Positions 44,544-54,883 of a stretch of 64,000 bases of DNA are shown in pieces; the first letter of the stretch is position 1; every line of letters starts with the position of its first letter. This DNA comes from Sva-07 sp963717385 (lineage in GTDB: Bacteria; Actinomycetota; Acidimicrobiia; Acidimicrobiales; Ilumatobacteraceae): positions 430,634-494,633 of the forward strand of contig CAVQWE010000003.1 in assembly GCA_963717385.1 (NCBI GenBank). Reading direction: 5' to 3'. The position numbers and the translations under genes were made by a program. A model generated the notes under the pieces. It saw nothing but the letters and a program-made list of their open reading frames with translations, was not told the DNA's origin and made no database searches.

Positions 44544-44906
44544 ATGCCCGCAGGGATCACGATCGAACCGACCGACGACCAACTTGCCGGGATCAAGTAC
44601 GACGACCACGGGCTCGTCGCTGCGATCGCCCAAGACGTCGACAACGGCGACGTCTTGATGCTGGCGTGGATGAACGCCGAATCGTTGCGCATGACCCTGT
44701 CGGAGGGTCGCATGGTCTACTGGTCGCGCAGCCGACAAGAACTGTGGCGCAAGGGCGACACGAGCGGCGACCGTCAGTTCGTGCGCGAGGCGTTCTACGA
44801 CTGCGATGCCGATGCGTTGCTGTTCAAGGTCGAACAGGAAGGTGACGGTGCGTGCCACACGGGCGCTCGGAGCTGCTTCTTCCGATCGTTCGGCTCCGAG
44901 GCCTGA
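44544..44906 (+). CDS. hisI: Phosphoribosyl-AMP cyclohydrolase
   Basis: A 120-residue enzyme that opens the adenine ring of PR-AMP, the third step of histidine synthesis. Zinc/magnesium residues lie in [29 protein letters not shown], and the family segment [19 protein letters not shown] precedes [17 protein letters not shown]. It has no PR-ATP pyrophosphatase (HisE) domain. It is apart from the main his run and 6 bp before trpE, with which it is likely co-transcribed, so the pair links histidine and tryptophan synthesis. Confidence 0.95.
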   Translation: MPAGITIEPTDDQLAGIKYDDHGLVAAIAQDVDNGDVLMLAWMNAESLRMTLSEGRMVYWSRSRQELWRKGDTSGDRQFVREAFYDCDADALLFKVEQEGDGACHTGARSCFFRSFGSEA

Positions 44907-44912
44907 CCGGCG

Positions 44913-46439
44913 ATGAGGTTTCAGCCCTCCCGGGAGGACTTCCATCGACACGCCGGCGAACACACCGTCGTTCCGGTCTGGACCGAGCTGCTCGCCGACC
45001 TCGAAACCCCCGTCGCCGCCTACGTCAAGCTCGTCGGTGACGGGCCAGGCTTCCTGCTCGAGTCGGTCGAAGGTGCCGAGCGCTGGGCTCGGTTCTCGTT
45101 CGTTGGTCGAAACCCGTCGGCGATGCTGGTGCTGCGCGACGGCATCGTCGAGCTCGACGGTGCGCTGCCCGACGGCATTCCGACCGACCAGGGGATGCTC
45201 GCCGCTCTCGAAGCGCTGCTCGGCGAGTACACCAGCCCCCAGTTCGACGACCTCCCGCCGCTGCACGGCGGCATCATGGGATTCCTCGGCTACGACGTGA
45301 TCCGCGAGGTCGAGCACCTTCCCGGCATGCCCGCCGACGATCGCGGCTACCCCGATGCGGTGATGTCGGTGATCGGCTCGCTGGCGGCGTTCGACCACTG
45401 GCGCCAGCGCGTGTACCTGATCGAGAGCGTGCCGACGCTGGGCCTCGACGCGGCCCAGCTCGACGAGGCCTACGACGCTGCGCTCGAACGAGTGCGCCAA
45501 ACGGTGGCGGATCTCGCGAAACCGCTGCCGTACACGCCGGTCGAGCCGCCGTCGGCGGCCGATGAGCTGCCCGAACTCGAGTCGTCGATGCCCAACGGGA
45601 TGTACCAACGTGCAGTCGAGGTGGCCAAGGAACACGTGGTCGCCGGCGACATCTTCCAGGTGGTGTTGGCCCAGCGCTACGACCTCGACCTCGATGCCGA
45701 CCCCTTCGACGTGTATCGCGTGCTCCGGCAGGTGAATCCGTCGCCGTACATGTACTTCGTGCGCCATCCCGAGCTCACGATCGTCGGGTCGTCACCCGAG
45801 CCGATGGTGCAGTTGTTGGGTCGCAAAGTGGTGTCACGGCCGATTGCGGGCACCCGACGTCGGGGCCGCACCGACGAACACGATCGCATGATGGCCGCCG
45901 AGCTGATCGAGCATCCCAAAGAACGCGCCGAACACGTGATGCTGGTCGACCTCGCTCGCAACGATGTCGGGCGGGTCGCCGCATTCGGATCGATCACCGT
46001 CGACGAGCTGATGACGCTCGAGCGGTACAGCCACGTGATGCACATGACGTCACAGGTGTCGGGCCAACTCCGCGATGGTCTCGGCCCGATCGACGTACTG
46101 CGAGCCACGCTGCCCGCCGGAACCGTGTCGGGTGCTCCCAAGGTGCGCGCGATGGAGATCATCGATTCGCTCGAGCCGGTCAAGCGTGGCCCGTACGCTG
46201 GTGTGGTCGGCTACATCGACTGGTCGGGCAACCTCGACACGGCGATCGCCATCCGCACGATGTTCGTCACCGGCGATGGGGCGACGGCGAGCCTGCAAGC
46301 AGGTGCCGGCATCGTGGCCGATTCAGTGCCCGATGACGAAGACCTCGAGTGCCGCAACAAGGCCGCTGCGCTGCTCGCGGCGATCCCCGCGGCCCGACGA
46401 ATGACCGCAGCGCGCCGCGAGTCCGGCACCTCCGCCTGA
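44913..46439 (+). CDS. trpE: Anthranilate synthase component I
   Basis: A 508-residue chorismate-using enzyme. The N-terminal domain carries the feedback region VKLVGDGPGFLLESVEGAERW with the LLESxE motif that binds tryptophan (residues 41-46). The C-terminal catalytic domain has GDIFQVVLAQRY, SPEPMVQLLGRKVVSRPIAGTRRRG and LRATLPAGTVSGAPKVRAMEIID. It needs a TrpG glutaminase for glutamine-dependent activity; none is in the window. ATG 44913 follows the hisI stop by 6 bp. Confidence 0.95.
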   Translation: MRFQPSREDFHRHAGEHTVVPVWTELLADLETPVAAYVKLVGDGPGFLLESVEGAERWARFSFVGRNPSAMLVLRDGIVELDGALPDGIPTDQGMLAALEALLGEYTSPQFDDLPPLHGGIMGFLGYDVIREVEHLPGMPADDRGYPDAVMSVIGSLAAFDHWRQRVYLIESVPTLGLDAAQLDEAYDAALERVRQTVADLAKPLPYTPVEPPSAADELPELESSMPNGMYQRAVEVAKEHVVAGDIFQVVLAQRYDLDLDADPFDVYRVLRQVNPSPYMYFVRHPELTIVGSSPEPMVQLLGRKVVSRPIAGTRRRGRTDEHDRMMAAELIEHPKERAEHVMLVDLARNDVGRVAAFGSITVDELMTLERYSHVMHMTSQVSGQLRDGLGPIDVLRATLPAGTVSGAPKVRAMEIIDSLEPVKRGPYAGVVGYIDWSGNLDTAIAIRTMFVTGDGATASLQAGAGIVADSVPDDEDLECRNKAAALLAAIPAARRMTAARRESGTSA

Positions 46440-46441
46440 TC

Positions 46442-46460
46442 CCCGAGACCCGGGTTCGGG
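46442..46460. terminator. Small hairpin between convergent trpE and membrane-protein gene
   Basis: CCCGA (46442-46446) pairs with TCGGG (46456-46460); the loop GACCCGGGT is itself palindromic. It lies 3 bp after the trpE stop and 10 bp before the next gene's stop. Weak and without a T-run. Confidence 0.35.
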
Positions 46461-46470
46461 AGTCAGCGGT

Positions 46471-47019
46471 TCAGAGCACGATGCCGAGCAGGAACAGCAG
46501 ACTCAAGCCAGCGAAACCGATGGTGATCACGGTGGCGAGCAGCAGCAGCAGCGGAAAGGTCGTCACCGATTTCAGCGCAATGGCGAGCGCCCCGAATTGG
46601 CCGGCGCTGCCCACGGTCTGGCTCATCGTGAAGAACTGGCGCGACATCACTGTTGCGCTCTGATCCTGGACACCATCGCTCGCCTCGACCGTCTCGATCA
46701 CGATTCGTTCCGACCGCGGGTCGCCGGCGATCAGACGCTCGACGTCGCTGATGAGCGCCGAGCCGAGGCGGGTGATCGCCCAGAGCCGGAACATTGCGAG
46801 TCCGGCTGCACCGATCGCGATGAATGCTGCGAACCCGCCGAAGATGATCCAGACGGTTTCGATGCCGTCGGACAGTGCGGCGATACCGAGAGCGAATCCT
46901 CCGACGCAGATCACCGTCACGATGAACAATGTGCCGAACGCAAGCCGGGTTCCTCGTCGCACGAGTTCGAGCAGGCTGTCGACTGCTCGGGCTCGCGAGA
47001 TCTTGGATCCGGCCGTCAC
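46471..47019 (-). CDS. Hypothetical membrane protein (four helices)
   Basis: A 182-residue protein. Hydrophobic stretches lie at about residues 26-49 (LAFGTLFIVTVICVGGFALGIAAL), 55-77 and, near the C-terminus, a paired helix region (FPLLLLLATVITIGFAGLSLLFLLGIVL). The soluble middle (RLGSALISDVERLIAGDPRSER) faces the cytoplasm by the positive-inside rule. I recognise no family. GTG 47019 is 55 bp from the divergent YgfZ gene. Confidence 0.65.
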   Translation of the reverse strand: MTAGSKISRARAVDSLLELVRRGTRLAFGTLFIVTVICVGGFALGIAALSDGIETVWIIFGGFAAFIAIGAAGLAMFRLWAITRLGSALISDVERLIAGDPRSERIVIETVEASDGVQDQSATVMSRQFFTMSQTVGSAGQFGALAIALKSVTTFPLLLLLATVITIGFAGLSLLFLLGIVL

Positions 47020-47074
47020 TGGTGTTGTCGTCGTACGTCATGACGTTCGCAGTGTGCCACGGCAGACTGAGAGA

Positions 47075-47752
47075 GTGATCCCCGATCCTGCTGCCATCGA
47101 CGAATCTGCCCGCGACCACGTGATCGTGGAGGGGCCTGATGCCCTCACGTACCTGCACTCGCAGGTCGCCCAGGATCTCCAGACACTCGACATCGGAACG
47201 TCGACGTGGACGCTCGTGCTCGAGCCCACCGGCAAGGTCGAGTCGCTCGCTCGGGTGACTCGTTCGTCCGCCGACCGGTTCGACTTCGACACCGACGCCG
47301 GATTCGGCGAGGCCCTGGCTGCCCGGCTGAACCGGTTCAAGATCCGTGTGCAGGCCGACATCTCGACGGTGACTGCCACGTCGGCGACACCGTCCGACCA
47401 GCACGAGGTCGTTCGTGTCGGCGCCGGATGGCCGAGGATGGGATTCGAGATCGTGCCCGGCGAGACGATCCCGGCGGTGACGGGTGTGGTGCCCGTGGCG
47501 GTGAACTTCACCAAGGGCTGCTACCCCGGCCAGGAACTGGTCGAGCGCATGGACAGCCGGGGCGCTGACGCTCCGAAGTCGCTCCGAATCGTCGCTGTCG
47601 AGCCGGGCGCCGCAGCCGGCGACCCGGTGCTCGTCGACGGGGACGAGGTCGGCACGATCACCAGCGTCTCGCCGACGGGCGATCTCGCGCTGGCGATGAT
47701 CAAGCGGGGCCACGATGTCGGCCGTGCCCCCGCCCACCTCGACGCCAGCTGA
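47075..47752 (+). CDS. ygfZ: YgfZ/GcvT-domain folate-binding protein
   Basis: A 225-residue tetrahydrofolate-binding protein that helps repair or mature Fe-S enzymes. The signature K-G-C-Y-x-G-Q-E is present as KGCYPGQELVERMDSRG (about residues 147-163). The N-terminal YLHSQVAQDLQTL and the C-terminal barrel (DEVGTITSVSPTGDLALAMIKR) fit the short actinobacterial form. Start GTG 47075. A dispersed repeat follows 10 bp after the stop. Confidence 0.85.
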   Translation: MIPDPAAIDESARDHVIVEGPDALTYLHSQVAQDLQTLDIGTSTWTLVLEPTGKVESLARVTRSSADRFDFDTDAGFGEALAARLNRFKIRVQADISTVTATSATPSDQHEVVRVGAGWPRMGFEIVPGETIPAVTGVVPVAVNFTKGCYPGQELVERMDSRGADAPKSLRIVAVEPGAAAGDPVLVDGDEVGTITSVSPTGDLALAMIKRGHDVGRAPAHLDAS

Positions 47753-47761
47753 CCTCCTCAG

Positions 47762-47814
47762 CCGAAATGTCCCCCGATCGTGACGCTCAGCGCACAGGAC
47801 CGTGGAGTTTTCGG
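47762..47814. repeat. Dispersed intergenic repeat, copy B (53 bp)
   Basis: It matches copy A (9972-10025) at CCGAAATGT, at GATCGTGACGCT and AGCGCA, and at the end TTTTCGG. The one inner difference (CTG/CTC at the centre of GACGCTNAGCGC) keeps the small palindrome. It lies between the convergent ygfZ and site-2 protease genes, so it may act as a bidirectional terminator. Confidence 0.55.
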
Positions 47815-47816
47815 GT

Positions 47817-49007
47817 TCAGATGGCGTGGGCGGCGGCGATGTCCCGGCGGATCGCAACGACGTCGGGGTGCTGACGGATGCCGATCAGCTCGGGCGACGA
47901 ATCGATGATCGACGCAAGCCCCGACGGCGAGGTGCCGGCATCGGCTGCGGTCTGCAACCATCCGATCGCGGTCGACTGATCGCCGAGCGCGCCGGCGGCC
48001 CGGGCAACCGTGGCGGCCGCGAGCGTGTGGGGATGTCGAGCGAAGCTCTCAGCGGCGTAGTGGGCGGCGTCCTCGAACCGACCGAGTCCGCATCAGCTGG
48101 TTGGCGAGGATGTACTCGTTCGACGGGTCACCGCTCGGCCACGGTTCGGGCAGCAGCTCGATCAGCGCCGCAGCCCGATCGGGCGACAACGTGACCGGCA
48201 GGTACGGTGGCGATCGGGCTCGATGGTGGCTGAGCGCTGACGACCAGGATCCGGCGGGCCTTGGCGGTCTTGCCTGCCGCGAGTGCCGCGTCGGCGTCGT
48301 GCCAGGGCGATGGCTCTGGACTTCGACGAGCCGAGCATCTGCAATTGCGATCACGAGCACGAACCCGATGACGAGGACGAAGCCGCGATAGCGGTCGGTT
48401 GGTGAATGCGAGGCACGGCGAAGGCAACGGTGACGACGAGCGAGAACCAGATCATCACCCGCTCGGCGCGGTCGGGCAGGACCCGGTCGAGCGCGCTCGT
48501 CACGATGTTGCCGCCGTCGAGCGGCAGGATCGGCACGAGGTTGAAGAACCCGATGATCGGCCCAGACCACCAGATGGCGAGCAGCGCCGGGTCGTTCGAG
48601 TACGACGGCTGCTCCAAGGGGTTGGCGCCGAGAGCGACCAGGATCGCAACGCTGACAGCGATCTGGATGCCGGGACCAGCGAACGAGATGCCGATCTGCT
48701 CGGCCCGAGACAGCGGCCGCGACGGCACGTAGGACGCGTAGCCGGCGAGAAAGTTCAGCGAGATCTCGGCCTCGGCGCCGGTACGGCGAGCAGCAACGGC
48801 GTGACCGAGTTCGTGCAGGAGCGTGAAGGCGGCGAGCGAGCCGGCGAGCCACAGGCCGAACACGTCGCCGTAGAGCACGACGATCAGCACCATGAACATG
48901 ACGAACCCGGGTCGCACGTGGACGGGGAACCCGAGCAGCCGGAACATCGAGTTGCAGGCTACGACCGTTCGGGCGACGGTGTCTCGCGCTGGAGCGTGTT
49001 CCGACAT
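47817..49007 (-). CDS. Site-2-protease-like M50 metallopeptidase with TPR-like tail (frameshifted)
   Basis: An intramembrane zinc protease. The HExxH motif is HELGH (residues 65-69) in the second membrane helix, and the second motif is NLVPILPLDGG (about 157-167), whose Asp is the third ligand. The frame breaks near 48380, 48230 and 48085. Reading on across them gives ALAAGKTAKARRILVV, LPEPWPSGDPSNEYILANQLM, GRFEDAAHYAAESFARHP and ALGDQSTAIGWLQTAADAG, a soluble TPR-like tail. The 1191-bp span is divisible by three. M50 proteases cut membrane-bound regulators; the target is unknown. ATG 49007 or 48947 could be the start. Confidence 0.8.
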
Positions 49008-49027
49008 CGTTCAGGCGGAGGCGGCTC

Positions 49028-51697
49028 ATGGTCGTAGACTCTCTCGACGTGCCATACGTCTACGCCTTCGATCACAAGCACCGCCGCCCTCCGATGGAGT
49101 ACAAGGACCTGTTGGGAGGCAAGGGCGCCAACCTGGCCGAGATGACCAGCGTGCTCAAGCTGCCGGTGCCGCCGGGCTTCACGATCTCCACCGATGCGTG
49201 CCGCGACTACATGCACGGCGGCTGGCCCGAAGGCCTCGACGAGGAGATCGCGAAGCAGGTCTTCAAGCTCGAGAAGTCGATGGGCCGCAAGCTCGGTGAC
49301 CCATTCGACCCGCTGCTCGTCAGCGTGCGCTCGGGTGCCAAGTTCTCGATGCCGGGCATGATGGACACCGTCCTCAACCTCGGTCTCAACGACCTCAGCG
49401 TCGAGGGCCTGGCCCATTCGACCAACGACGAGCGGTTCGCCTACGACTCGTACCGACGCTTCATCGCCATGTACGGCCGCATCGTGCTCGATGTCGACGG
49501 TGAGCCGTTCGAGCACACGCTCGAGGCCGCCAAGGACAAAGCGGGCACCAAGCTCGACAACCTGATCCCCGCCGAGGCGCTCAAGGAGCTGTGCGAGGAC
49601 TACAAGGACATCGTCGAGAAGGCGACCGGCAAGCCGTTCCCGCAGAAGCCGCGCGAACAGCTCGACGGCGCGGTCGAAGCCGTGTTCAAGAGCTGGAACG
49701 GCGCCCGCGCCATTGCCTACCGGGTGCGCGAGAAGATCGATCACGAGCTCGGCACCGCCGTGAACGTGCAGACCATGGTGTTCGGCAACCGCGACGACAA
49801 CTCCGGTACCGGCGTTGGTTTCACCCGCAATGCAGCGACCGGCGACAACAAGCCGTACGGCGACTTCCTGGTGAACGCGCAGGGCGAGGACGTGGTGGCG
49901 GGCATCCGCAACACCGAAGACCTCGACCACATGAAGAAGCACTTCCCGGTGATCCATGCCGACCTGCTCGACATCTTCAAGCGACTCGAAGCGCACTACA
50001 CCGACATGTGCGACACCGAGTTCACCATCGAGCAGGGCAAGCTCTGGATGTTGCAGACCCGCGTGGGCAAGCGCACCGGCGCTGCCGCACTGAAGATGGC
50101 GGTCGACATGACCAAGGGCACCGGTTCGGGTTCGCGCCGGTGGAAGATCTCGCGTGAAGAGGCCATCACCCGCGTGTCGGCCGAGCATCTCGATGCCGTG
50201 CTGCACCCGCAGTTCGCCACGTCCGGCAAGGTGCTCGCCAAGGGCCTCGGCGCCTCACCGGGCGCCGCCGTCGGCGCCGTCTACTTCACCGCCGACGAGG
50301 CCGCAGCAGCGAAGGAGCGCGGCGAGGACGTCGTGCTCGTGCGCAACGAGACGAGCCCCGACGACATCCACGGCATGATGGCGTCGAAGGGAATTCTCAC
50401 CGCTCGCGGCGGCCTGGTGAGTCACGCTGCCGTCGTGGCACGCGGCTGGGGCACGCCGGCGATCGTCGGTGCCGAAGACGTCCGGATCAAGGGCGACCAG
50501 TTCACGGTCGGCGACATCGTCGTCAACAAGGGCGACGTCATCTCGCTCGACGGCACGACCGGGCAGGTCATGCTGGGTGCGCTCGAGATCCGCGCCGCCG
50601 AACCACCCGCCGAGTTCGAGACGATCCTCAAGTGGGCCGACGTCGTCCGCAAGGGCAAGCTCGGCGTTCGCGCCAACGCGGACACCGGCGAGGACGCGAC
50701 CAACGCCCGTGAGCTCGGCGCCGAGGGCATCGGGCTGTGCCGCACCGAGCACATGTTCCTCGCTCCCGACCGCTTGCCGGTCGTGCGCGAGATGATCCTC
50801 GCCTCGACGCCGAAGCAGGAGGAGGCCGCACTCGAGAAGCTGCGCGCCGTCCAGGAAGCCGACTTCATGGAGATCCTCGAGGCGATGGACGGCCTGCCCG
50901 TCACGATCCGCCTGCTCGATCCGCCGTTGCACGAGTTCCTCCCCTCGGTCGAGGAGCTGCGCATCAAGGAGGCCGGGTCGAAGAAGGGCCTGAGCAAGAA
51001 GGAGCAGGAGCTGCTCGCCGCCGCCGAACACTGGGCCGAGCACAACCCGATGATCGGCACACGCGGCGTACGCCTCGGCGTGCTGAAGCCGGGCCTGTAT
51101 GCGATGCAGGCGCGGGCGTTGCTGTCGGCTGCTGCCAAGCTCCGCGAGATGGGCAAGAAGCCGATCGTCGAGATCATGATCCCGCTCACCGTCACCCGTG
51201 AGGAGATGGCGCTGGCTCGCAGCTGGGTCCAGGCAGAGGTCGACGAGGCGCTGGCCGGCATGAAGAAGAAGCCCACGATCACGATCGGCACGATGATCGA
51301 AACGCCGCGTGCAGCGCTGCGTGCCGACGAGATCGCCGAGGTCTCCGACTTCTTCAGCTTCGGCACCAACGACCTCACACAGCTCACCTTCGGGTTCAGC
51401 CGTGACGACGTCGAGAGCCGGATGATGCCGCAGTACCTCGAACAGGGCCTGCTGAAGCGCAACCCGTTCGACACGATCGACCAGACCGGTGTTGGCGACC
51501 TGGTTCGCATCGGGGCCGAGCGTGGCCGCAGCACCAAGCCCGACCTGAAGTTGGGTGTGTGCGGCGAGCACGGTGGCGACCCCGAGTCGATCGACCTGTT
51601 CTACAACGCCGGACTCGACTACGTGTCGTGCTCGCCGTTCCGAGTGCCGATCGCTCGTCTGTCGGCCGCACAGTCGATCATCGCCGCCGGCAACTGA
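49028..51697 (+). CDS. ppdK: Pyruvate, phosphate dikinase
   Basis: An 889-residue enzyme that interconverts pyruvate, ATP and Pi with PEP, AMP and PPi. The N-terminal ATP-grasp part starts with LLGGKGANLAEMTSVLKLPVPPGF; the phospho-carrier His is in GGLVSHAAVVARGWGTP (about residue 465); the C-terminal PEP/pyruvate barrel has GLCRTEHMFL, GTRGVRLG, TIGTMIETPRAAL, FSFGTNDLTQLTFGFSRDD and LGVCGEHGGDP with its active-site Cys. Length is typical. ATG 49028 is 20 bp from the divergent protease start. A 39-bp inverted repeat follows the stop. Confidence 0.97.
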   Translation: MVVDSLDVPYVYAFDHKHRRPPMEYKDLLGGKGANLAEMTSVLKLPVPPGFTISTDACRDYMHGGWPEGLDEEIAKQVFKLEKSMGRKLGDPFDPLLVSVRSGAKFSMPGMMDTVLNLGLNDLSVEGLAHSTNDERFAYDSYRRFIAMYGRIVLDVDGEPFEHTLEAAKDKAGTKLDNLIPAEALKELCEDYKDIVEKATGKPFPQKPREQLDGAVEAVFKSWNGARAIAYRVREKIDHELGTAVNVQTMVFGNRDDNSGTGVGFTRNAATGDNKPYGDFLVNAQGEDVVAGIRNTEDLDHMKKHFPVIHADLLDIFKRLEAHYTDMCDTEFTIEQGKLWMLQTRVGKRTGAAALKMAVDMTKGTGSGSRRWKISREEAITRVSAEHLDAVLHPQFATSGKVLAKGLGASPGAAVGAVYFTADEAAAAKERGEDVVLVRNETSPDDIHGMMASKGILTARGGLVSHAAVVARGWGTPAIVGAEDVRIKGDQFTVGDIVVNKGDVISLDGTTGQVMLGALEIRAAEPPAEFETILKWADVVRKGKLGVRANADTGEDATNARELGAEGIGLCRTEHMFLAPDRLPVVREMILASTPKQEEAALEKLRAVQEADFMEILEAMDGLPVTIRLLDPPLHEFLPSVEELRIKEAGSKKGLSKKEQELLAAAEHWAEHNPMIGTRGVRLGVLKPGLYAMQARALLSAAAKLREMGKKPIVEIMIPLTVTREEMALARSWVQAEVDEALAGMKKKPTITIGTMIETPRAALRADEIAEVSDFFSFGTNDLTQLTFGFSRDDVESRMMPQYLEQGLLKRNPFDTIDQTGVGDLVRIGAERGRSTKPDLKLGVCGEHGGDPESIDLFYNAGLDYVSCSPFRVPIARLSAAQSIIAAGN

Positions 51698-51702
51698 CGA
51701 CC

Positions 51703-51741
51703 ATCGTGGTTCCCAGCGCCCAGGGCGCTGGGAACCACGAT
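51703..51741. terminator. 39-bp perfect inverted repeat after ppdK
   Basis: The arms 51703-51721 and 51723-51741 are exact reverse complements of 19 bases around one central A (arm begins ATCGTGGTTCCCAGC). It starts 6 bp past the ppdK stop and would fold into an exceptionally long stem. No T-run follows; it ends 45 bp before dnaG. Confidence 0.7.
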
Positions 51742-51786
51742 CGTCTCGGCGTTCTGTGACGTTCGGGGCACTACATTGACCTCGGC

Positions 51787-53547
51787 ATGGGGATCGTCGA
51801 CGAAGACATCGAACGGCTGCGGTCGACGGTGTCGATCGTCGACACGGTGCAGCAGTACGTCGCGCTGAAGCGCGTCGGCCGCAACTGGGTCGGGCTGTGC
51901 CCGTTCCACGCGGAGAAGAGCGGCTCGTTCAACGTTCGCGAGGAGACCGGCCGCTACAAGTGTTTCGGATGCGACAAGGGCGGTGACGTCTTCACGTTCA
52001 TCCAGGAGATCGAGCACCTCGACTTTCCAGGCGCTGTCGAGCATCTCGCAGCCAAGGCCGGCATCCAGCTCAACTACACCACGACCGGCCAATCGAAGGA
52101 GCGCGCACGGCGCAAGCAGTTGGTCGAGGCGATGAACGAGGCGGTCGAGTGGTATCACCAGCGCTTGCTCACCGACCCCGACGCTCGTGCGGCGCGTGAC
52201 TACCTGCGCCGACGTGGCCTCGCCGGCGATGTTGCTCGCCAGTTCAAGCTCGGCTGGGCCCCGGACGACTGGGATCAGTTGTCGCGCGGGCTGGGTGCAT
52301 CGCCTGATGTGATGCAGGCGGTGGGGCTGTCGTTCCGGAACAAGCGCAACAAGATGCAGGACTCGTTTCGGGGACGCGTGATGTTCCCGATCTTCTCCGA
52401 CTCGGGCGAAGCGCTCGCGTTCGGTGGGCGGATCCTTCCGGGCTCCGACGACCCCGCCAAGTACAAGAACAGCTCCGAGACGCCGATCTACACCAAGTCG
52501 AAGGTGCTGTACGGCTTGAACTGGGCCAAGGCCGACATCGCCAAGCACGACCAGGTCGTGGTGTGCGAGGGGTACACCGATGTCATCGGGTTCCATCGCG
52601 CCGGTGTGGCACGAGCGGTCGCCACGTGTGGCACCGCACTCACCGAGGAACACGTCCGGCTGCTCAAACGGTACGCCAGCCGTGTGGTGCTCGCGTTCGA
52701 CGCCGACGCCGCCGGCCAGGGTGCGGCCGCACGCTTCTACGAATGGGAGCAGGCGCACGCAGTGGAGGTGTCGGTGGCCCGCCTCCCGCCGGGAAAGGAT
52801 CCCGGCGACCTTGCCCAGAGCGACCCCGAGTCGCTCCAACGGGCGGTCGAGACTGCGGTGCCGTTCCTCGGGTTCCGGCTCCAACGCACCCTGAATGCCC
52901 GCCCACTCGACTCTCCCGAGCACCGGGCCCGGCTCGCCGAAGAGGCGATGGCGGTGGTCAACGAGCACCCGAACCCGAATGTGCGCAAGCTGTACGCAGG
53001 CGAGGTGGCGACCAAGGTCGGGTTGCCGGTCGGCGATCTCGTGCAGATCGCCGAGCGCGGGTCGCGTCGCCCGGCGATCCAGGTGGCAGCGAAGCGATCG
53101 CGTGGCCCGATGGAGAACGCCGAGTTCGCCGCCCTCGTGCTGTTGGTGCAGGACTGGGACGAGATCGCCCCTTGGCTCATCGAGCAACTCTTCGACGACG
53201 ACGCCAACCGGATGGCGTTCGTTGCGATGGCCGAGGCGGCCGGCGACCTCCAAGTCGCCCTCGGCGTTGCGGCGCCAGACGCCCGTGACGTGCTGGAACG
53301 GGCGGCGGTCGCCGATCTCAACCTGCAACCCGATGTCGAGGCGCGCACCCTGATCGGCGCAGCAGCGCGCCGTGAGCTCCACTCGCACGCCAGGTTGAGC
53401 GACCCGGCGGCGATGGACGAGGACCGTACCGCCCGGCTCGACATCGATGCGCTGAACGACACCGACCGATCGCGAGCCATGGCTGCTGCGGAGTCATTGC
53501 TAGGTTGGCTTGATCGACGATCAGGGGAACGCAACGGTGGGGCCTGA
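51787..53547 (+). CDS. dnaG: DNA primase
   Basis: A 586-residue primase that makes RNA primers for replication. The CHC2-type zinc finger is CPFH...CFGC (Cys 38, His 41, Cys 59, Cys 62). The RNA-polymerase core follows, and the TOPRIM domain has [16 protein letters not shown] (about residue 257) and [11 protein letters not shown] (about 303). The C-terminal helicase-binding part is present. It is followed 11 bp on by rpoD, the conserved dnaG-rpoD arrangement of macromolecular-synthesis operons. Confidence 0.97.
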   Translation: MGIVDEDIERLRSTVSIVDTVQQYVALKRVGRNWVGLCPFHAEKSGSFNVREETGRYKCFGCDKGGDVFTFIQEIEHLDFPGAVEHLAAKAGIQLNYTTTGQSKERARRKQLVEAMNEAVEWYHQRLLTDPDARAARDYLRRRGLAGDVARQFKLGWAPDDWDQLSRGLGASPDVMQAVGLSFRNKRNKMQDSFRGRVMFPIFSDSGEALAFGGRILPGSDDPAKYKNSSETPIYTKSKVLYGLNWAKADIAKHDQVVVCEGYTDVIGFHRAGVARAVATCGTALTEEHVRLLKRYASRVVLAFDADAAGQGAAARFYEWEQAHAVEVSVARLPPGKDPGDLAQSDPESLQRAVETAVPFLGFRLQRTLNARPLDSPEHRARLAEEAMAVVNEHPNPNVRKLYAGEVATKVGLPVGDLVQIAERGSRRPAIQVAAKRSRGPMENAEFAALVLLVQDWDEIAPWLIEQLFDDDANRMAFVAMAEAAGDLQVALGVAAPDARDVLERAAVADLNLQPDVEARTLIGAAARRELHSHARLSDPAAMDEDRTARLDIDALNDTDRSRAMAAAESLLGWLDRRSGERNGGA

Positions 53548-53558
53548 TCCGGCGCCCG

Positions 53559-54863
53559 GTGTCTCGCCGGCAGACGCGCGCCACGCAGGCTTCTGAGGGT
53601 GATGCCGTCCCGTTCCTCGGGGTCGACGCGCATGAGTGGGCCGACTTGGTCGCTCGGGGGCGGAAGTCCGGCGCCATCCACGCAGAGGATGTCGCCCACG
53701 TGTTGCGCCACATCGAGTTGTCGGGCGATGTGCTCGCTCAGGTCCAGACGACCATGGCGGGTCACGGCATCGAGATCGACGACGAGGTCGACCACATCGC
53801 CGACGACACACCGGCCGCCGGCAGCCGACGAGTGGTCGTCGAAGACGGGCGGGCCACGGGCGCTGCCGATCACGATGAAGAACTGCTCAGCCGCGGTCGG
53901 GGCCGGCGCACCCGCAAGACGGGCCCGAAAGGCGACAACAGCACCTCCGACACGGTGCGCATGTACCTCCGCGAAATCGGTCAGGTCGATCTCCTCACGG
54001 TCGAAGACGAGCGACGCCTCGCACAGCTGATCGAGGAGGGCAAGATCGCTGCAGCACGGATCGATGCGCTCGATGAGTCGCCGGTACTCGAAGCGGGTGA
54101 GGAACGGATGCTCCTCCGCGCAGTCAGCCGTGGCGAGCGTGCCAAGAGCGAACTGACCCAAGCGAACCTGCGTCTGGTGGTCAGCATCGCCAAGCGGTAC
54201 TCGGGTCGGGGGATGCAGCTGCTCGACCTGATCCAGGAGGGCAACCTCGGGCTGATGCGAGCGGTCGACAAGTTCGATCACACCAAGGGCTTCAAGTTCT
54301 CGACGTACGCGACCTGGTGGATCCGCCAGGCGATCACCCGGTCGATCGCCGACCAGGCACGCACCATCCGTATCCCGGTCCACATGGTCGAGCACATGAA
54401 CCGTGTCACCCGCGCGAAACGCCAGATGCATCAGGAGCTCGAACGCGAGCCGACGGTTGACGAGATCGCCCAGCGGGTGCAGCTCGAACCCGACCGGGTT
54501 CGCGAGCTGCTGCGGTACTCGCTCGACCTGTTGTCGCTCGACTCGCCGGTGGGCGAGGAGGACGAATCGAACCTGGGTGATTTCATCGAGGACAGTTCGG
54601 TCGACAGCCCGGCCGACGCCGCCACCCGCACGATGCTCCATGACGCCGTCGGCGAGGTGCTCGACGAACTGTCCGATCGTGAGCAGGAGATCGTCCGGCT
54701 CCGCTTCGGTCTCGATGGTGGCCGTGCGAAGACGCTCGAAGAGGTCGGCAAGGAGTTCGGGGTGACCCGCGAACGCATTCGCCAGATCGAGGCGAAAACG
54801 CTCGCGAAGTTGCGTCACCCGCAGCGCTCGCAGCGTCTGCGAGAGTTCCTCGAAGTCGAGTAG
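53559..54863 (+). CDS. rpoD: Primary RNA polymerase sigma factor (sigma-70 group 1)
   Basis: A 434-residue sigma factor. Region 1.2 begins [17 protein letters not shown] (about residue 130); region 2 is [23 protein letters not shown] and [19 protein letters not shown]; region 3 is [16 protein letters not shown]; region 4.2 has the helix-turn-helix [20 protein letters not shown]. The N-terminal acidic part is short, as in actinobacterial HrdB/SigA homologues of Acidimicrobiia. Start GTG 53559. Linked to dnaG 11 bp upstream. Confidence 0.96.
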   Translation: MSRRQTRATQASEGDAVPFLGVDAHEWADLVARGRKSGAIHAEDVAHVLRHIELSGDVLAQVQTTMAGHGIEIDDEVDHIADDTPAAGSRRVVVEDGRATGAADHDEELLSRGRGRRTRKTGPKGDNSTSDTVRMYLREIGQVDLLTVEDERRLAQLIEEGKIAAARIDALDESPVLEAGEERMLLRAVSRGERAKSELTQANLRLVVSIAKRYSGRGMQLLDLIQEGNLGLMRAVDKFDHTKGFKFSTYATWWIRQAITRSIADQARTIRIPVHMVEHMNRVTRAKRQMHQELEREPTVDEIAQRVQLEPDRVRELLRYSLDLLSLDSPVGEEDESNLGDFIEDSSVDSPADAATRTMLHDAVGEVLDELSDREQEIVRLRFGLDGGRAKTLEEVGKEFGVTRERIRQIEAKTLAKLRHPQRSQRLREFLEVE

Positions 54864-54864
54864 C

Positions 54865-54883
54865 CGACGTCCGGCGGACGTCG
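54865..54883 (+). terminator. Hairpin after rpoD
   Basis: CGACGTCC and GGACGTCG form a perfect 8-bp stem with a GGC loop, 2 bp past the rpoD stop. There is no T-run. Confidence 0.5.

Noticed and set aside
43281..45767. 828-codon minus-strand frame as one protein
   Set aside because: Only the last 384 codons are L,D-transpeptidase; the rest lies opposite hisI and trpE.
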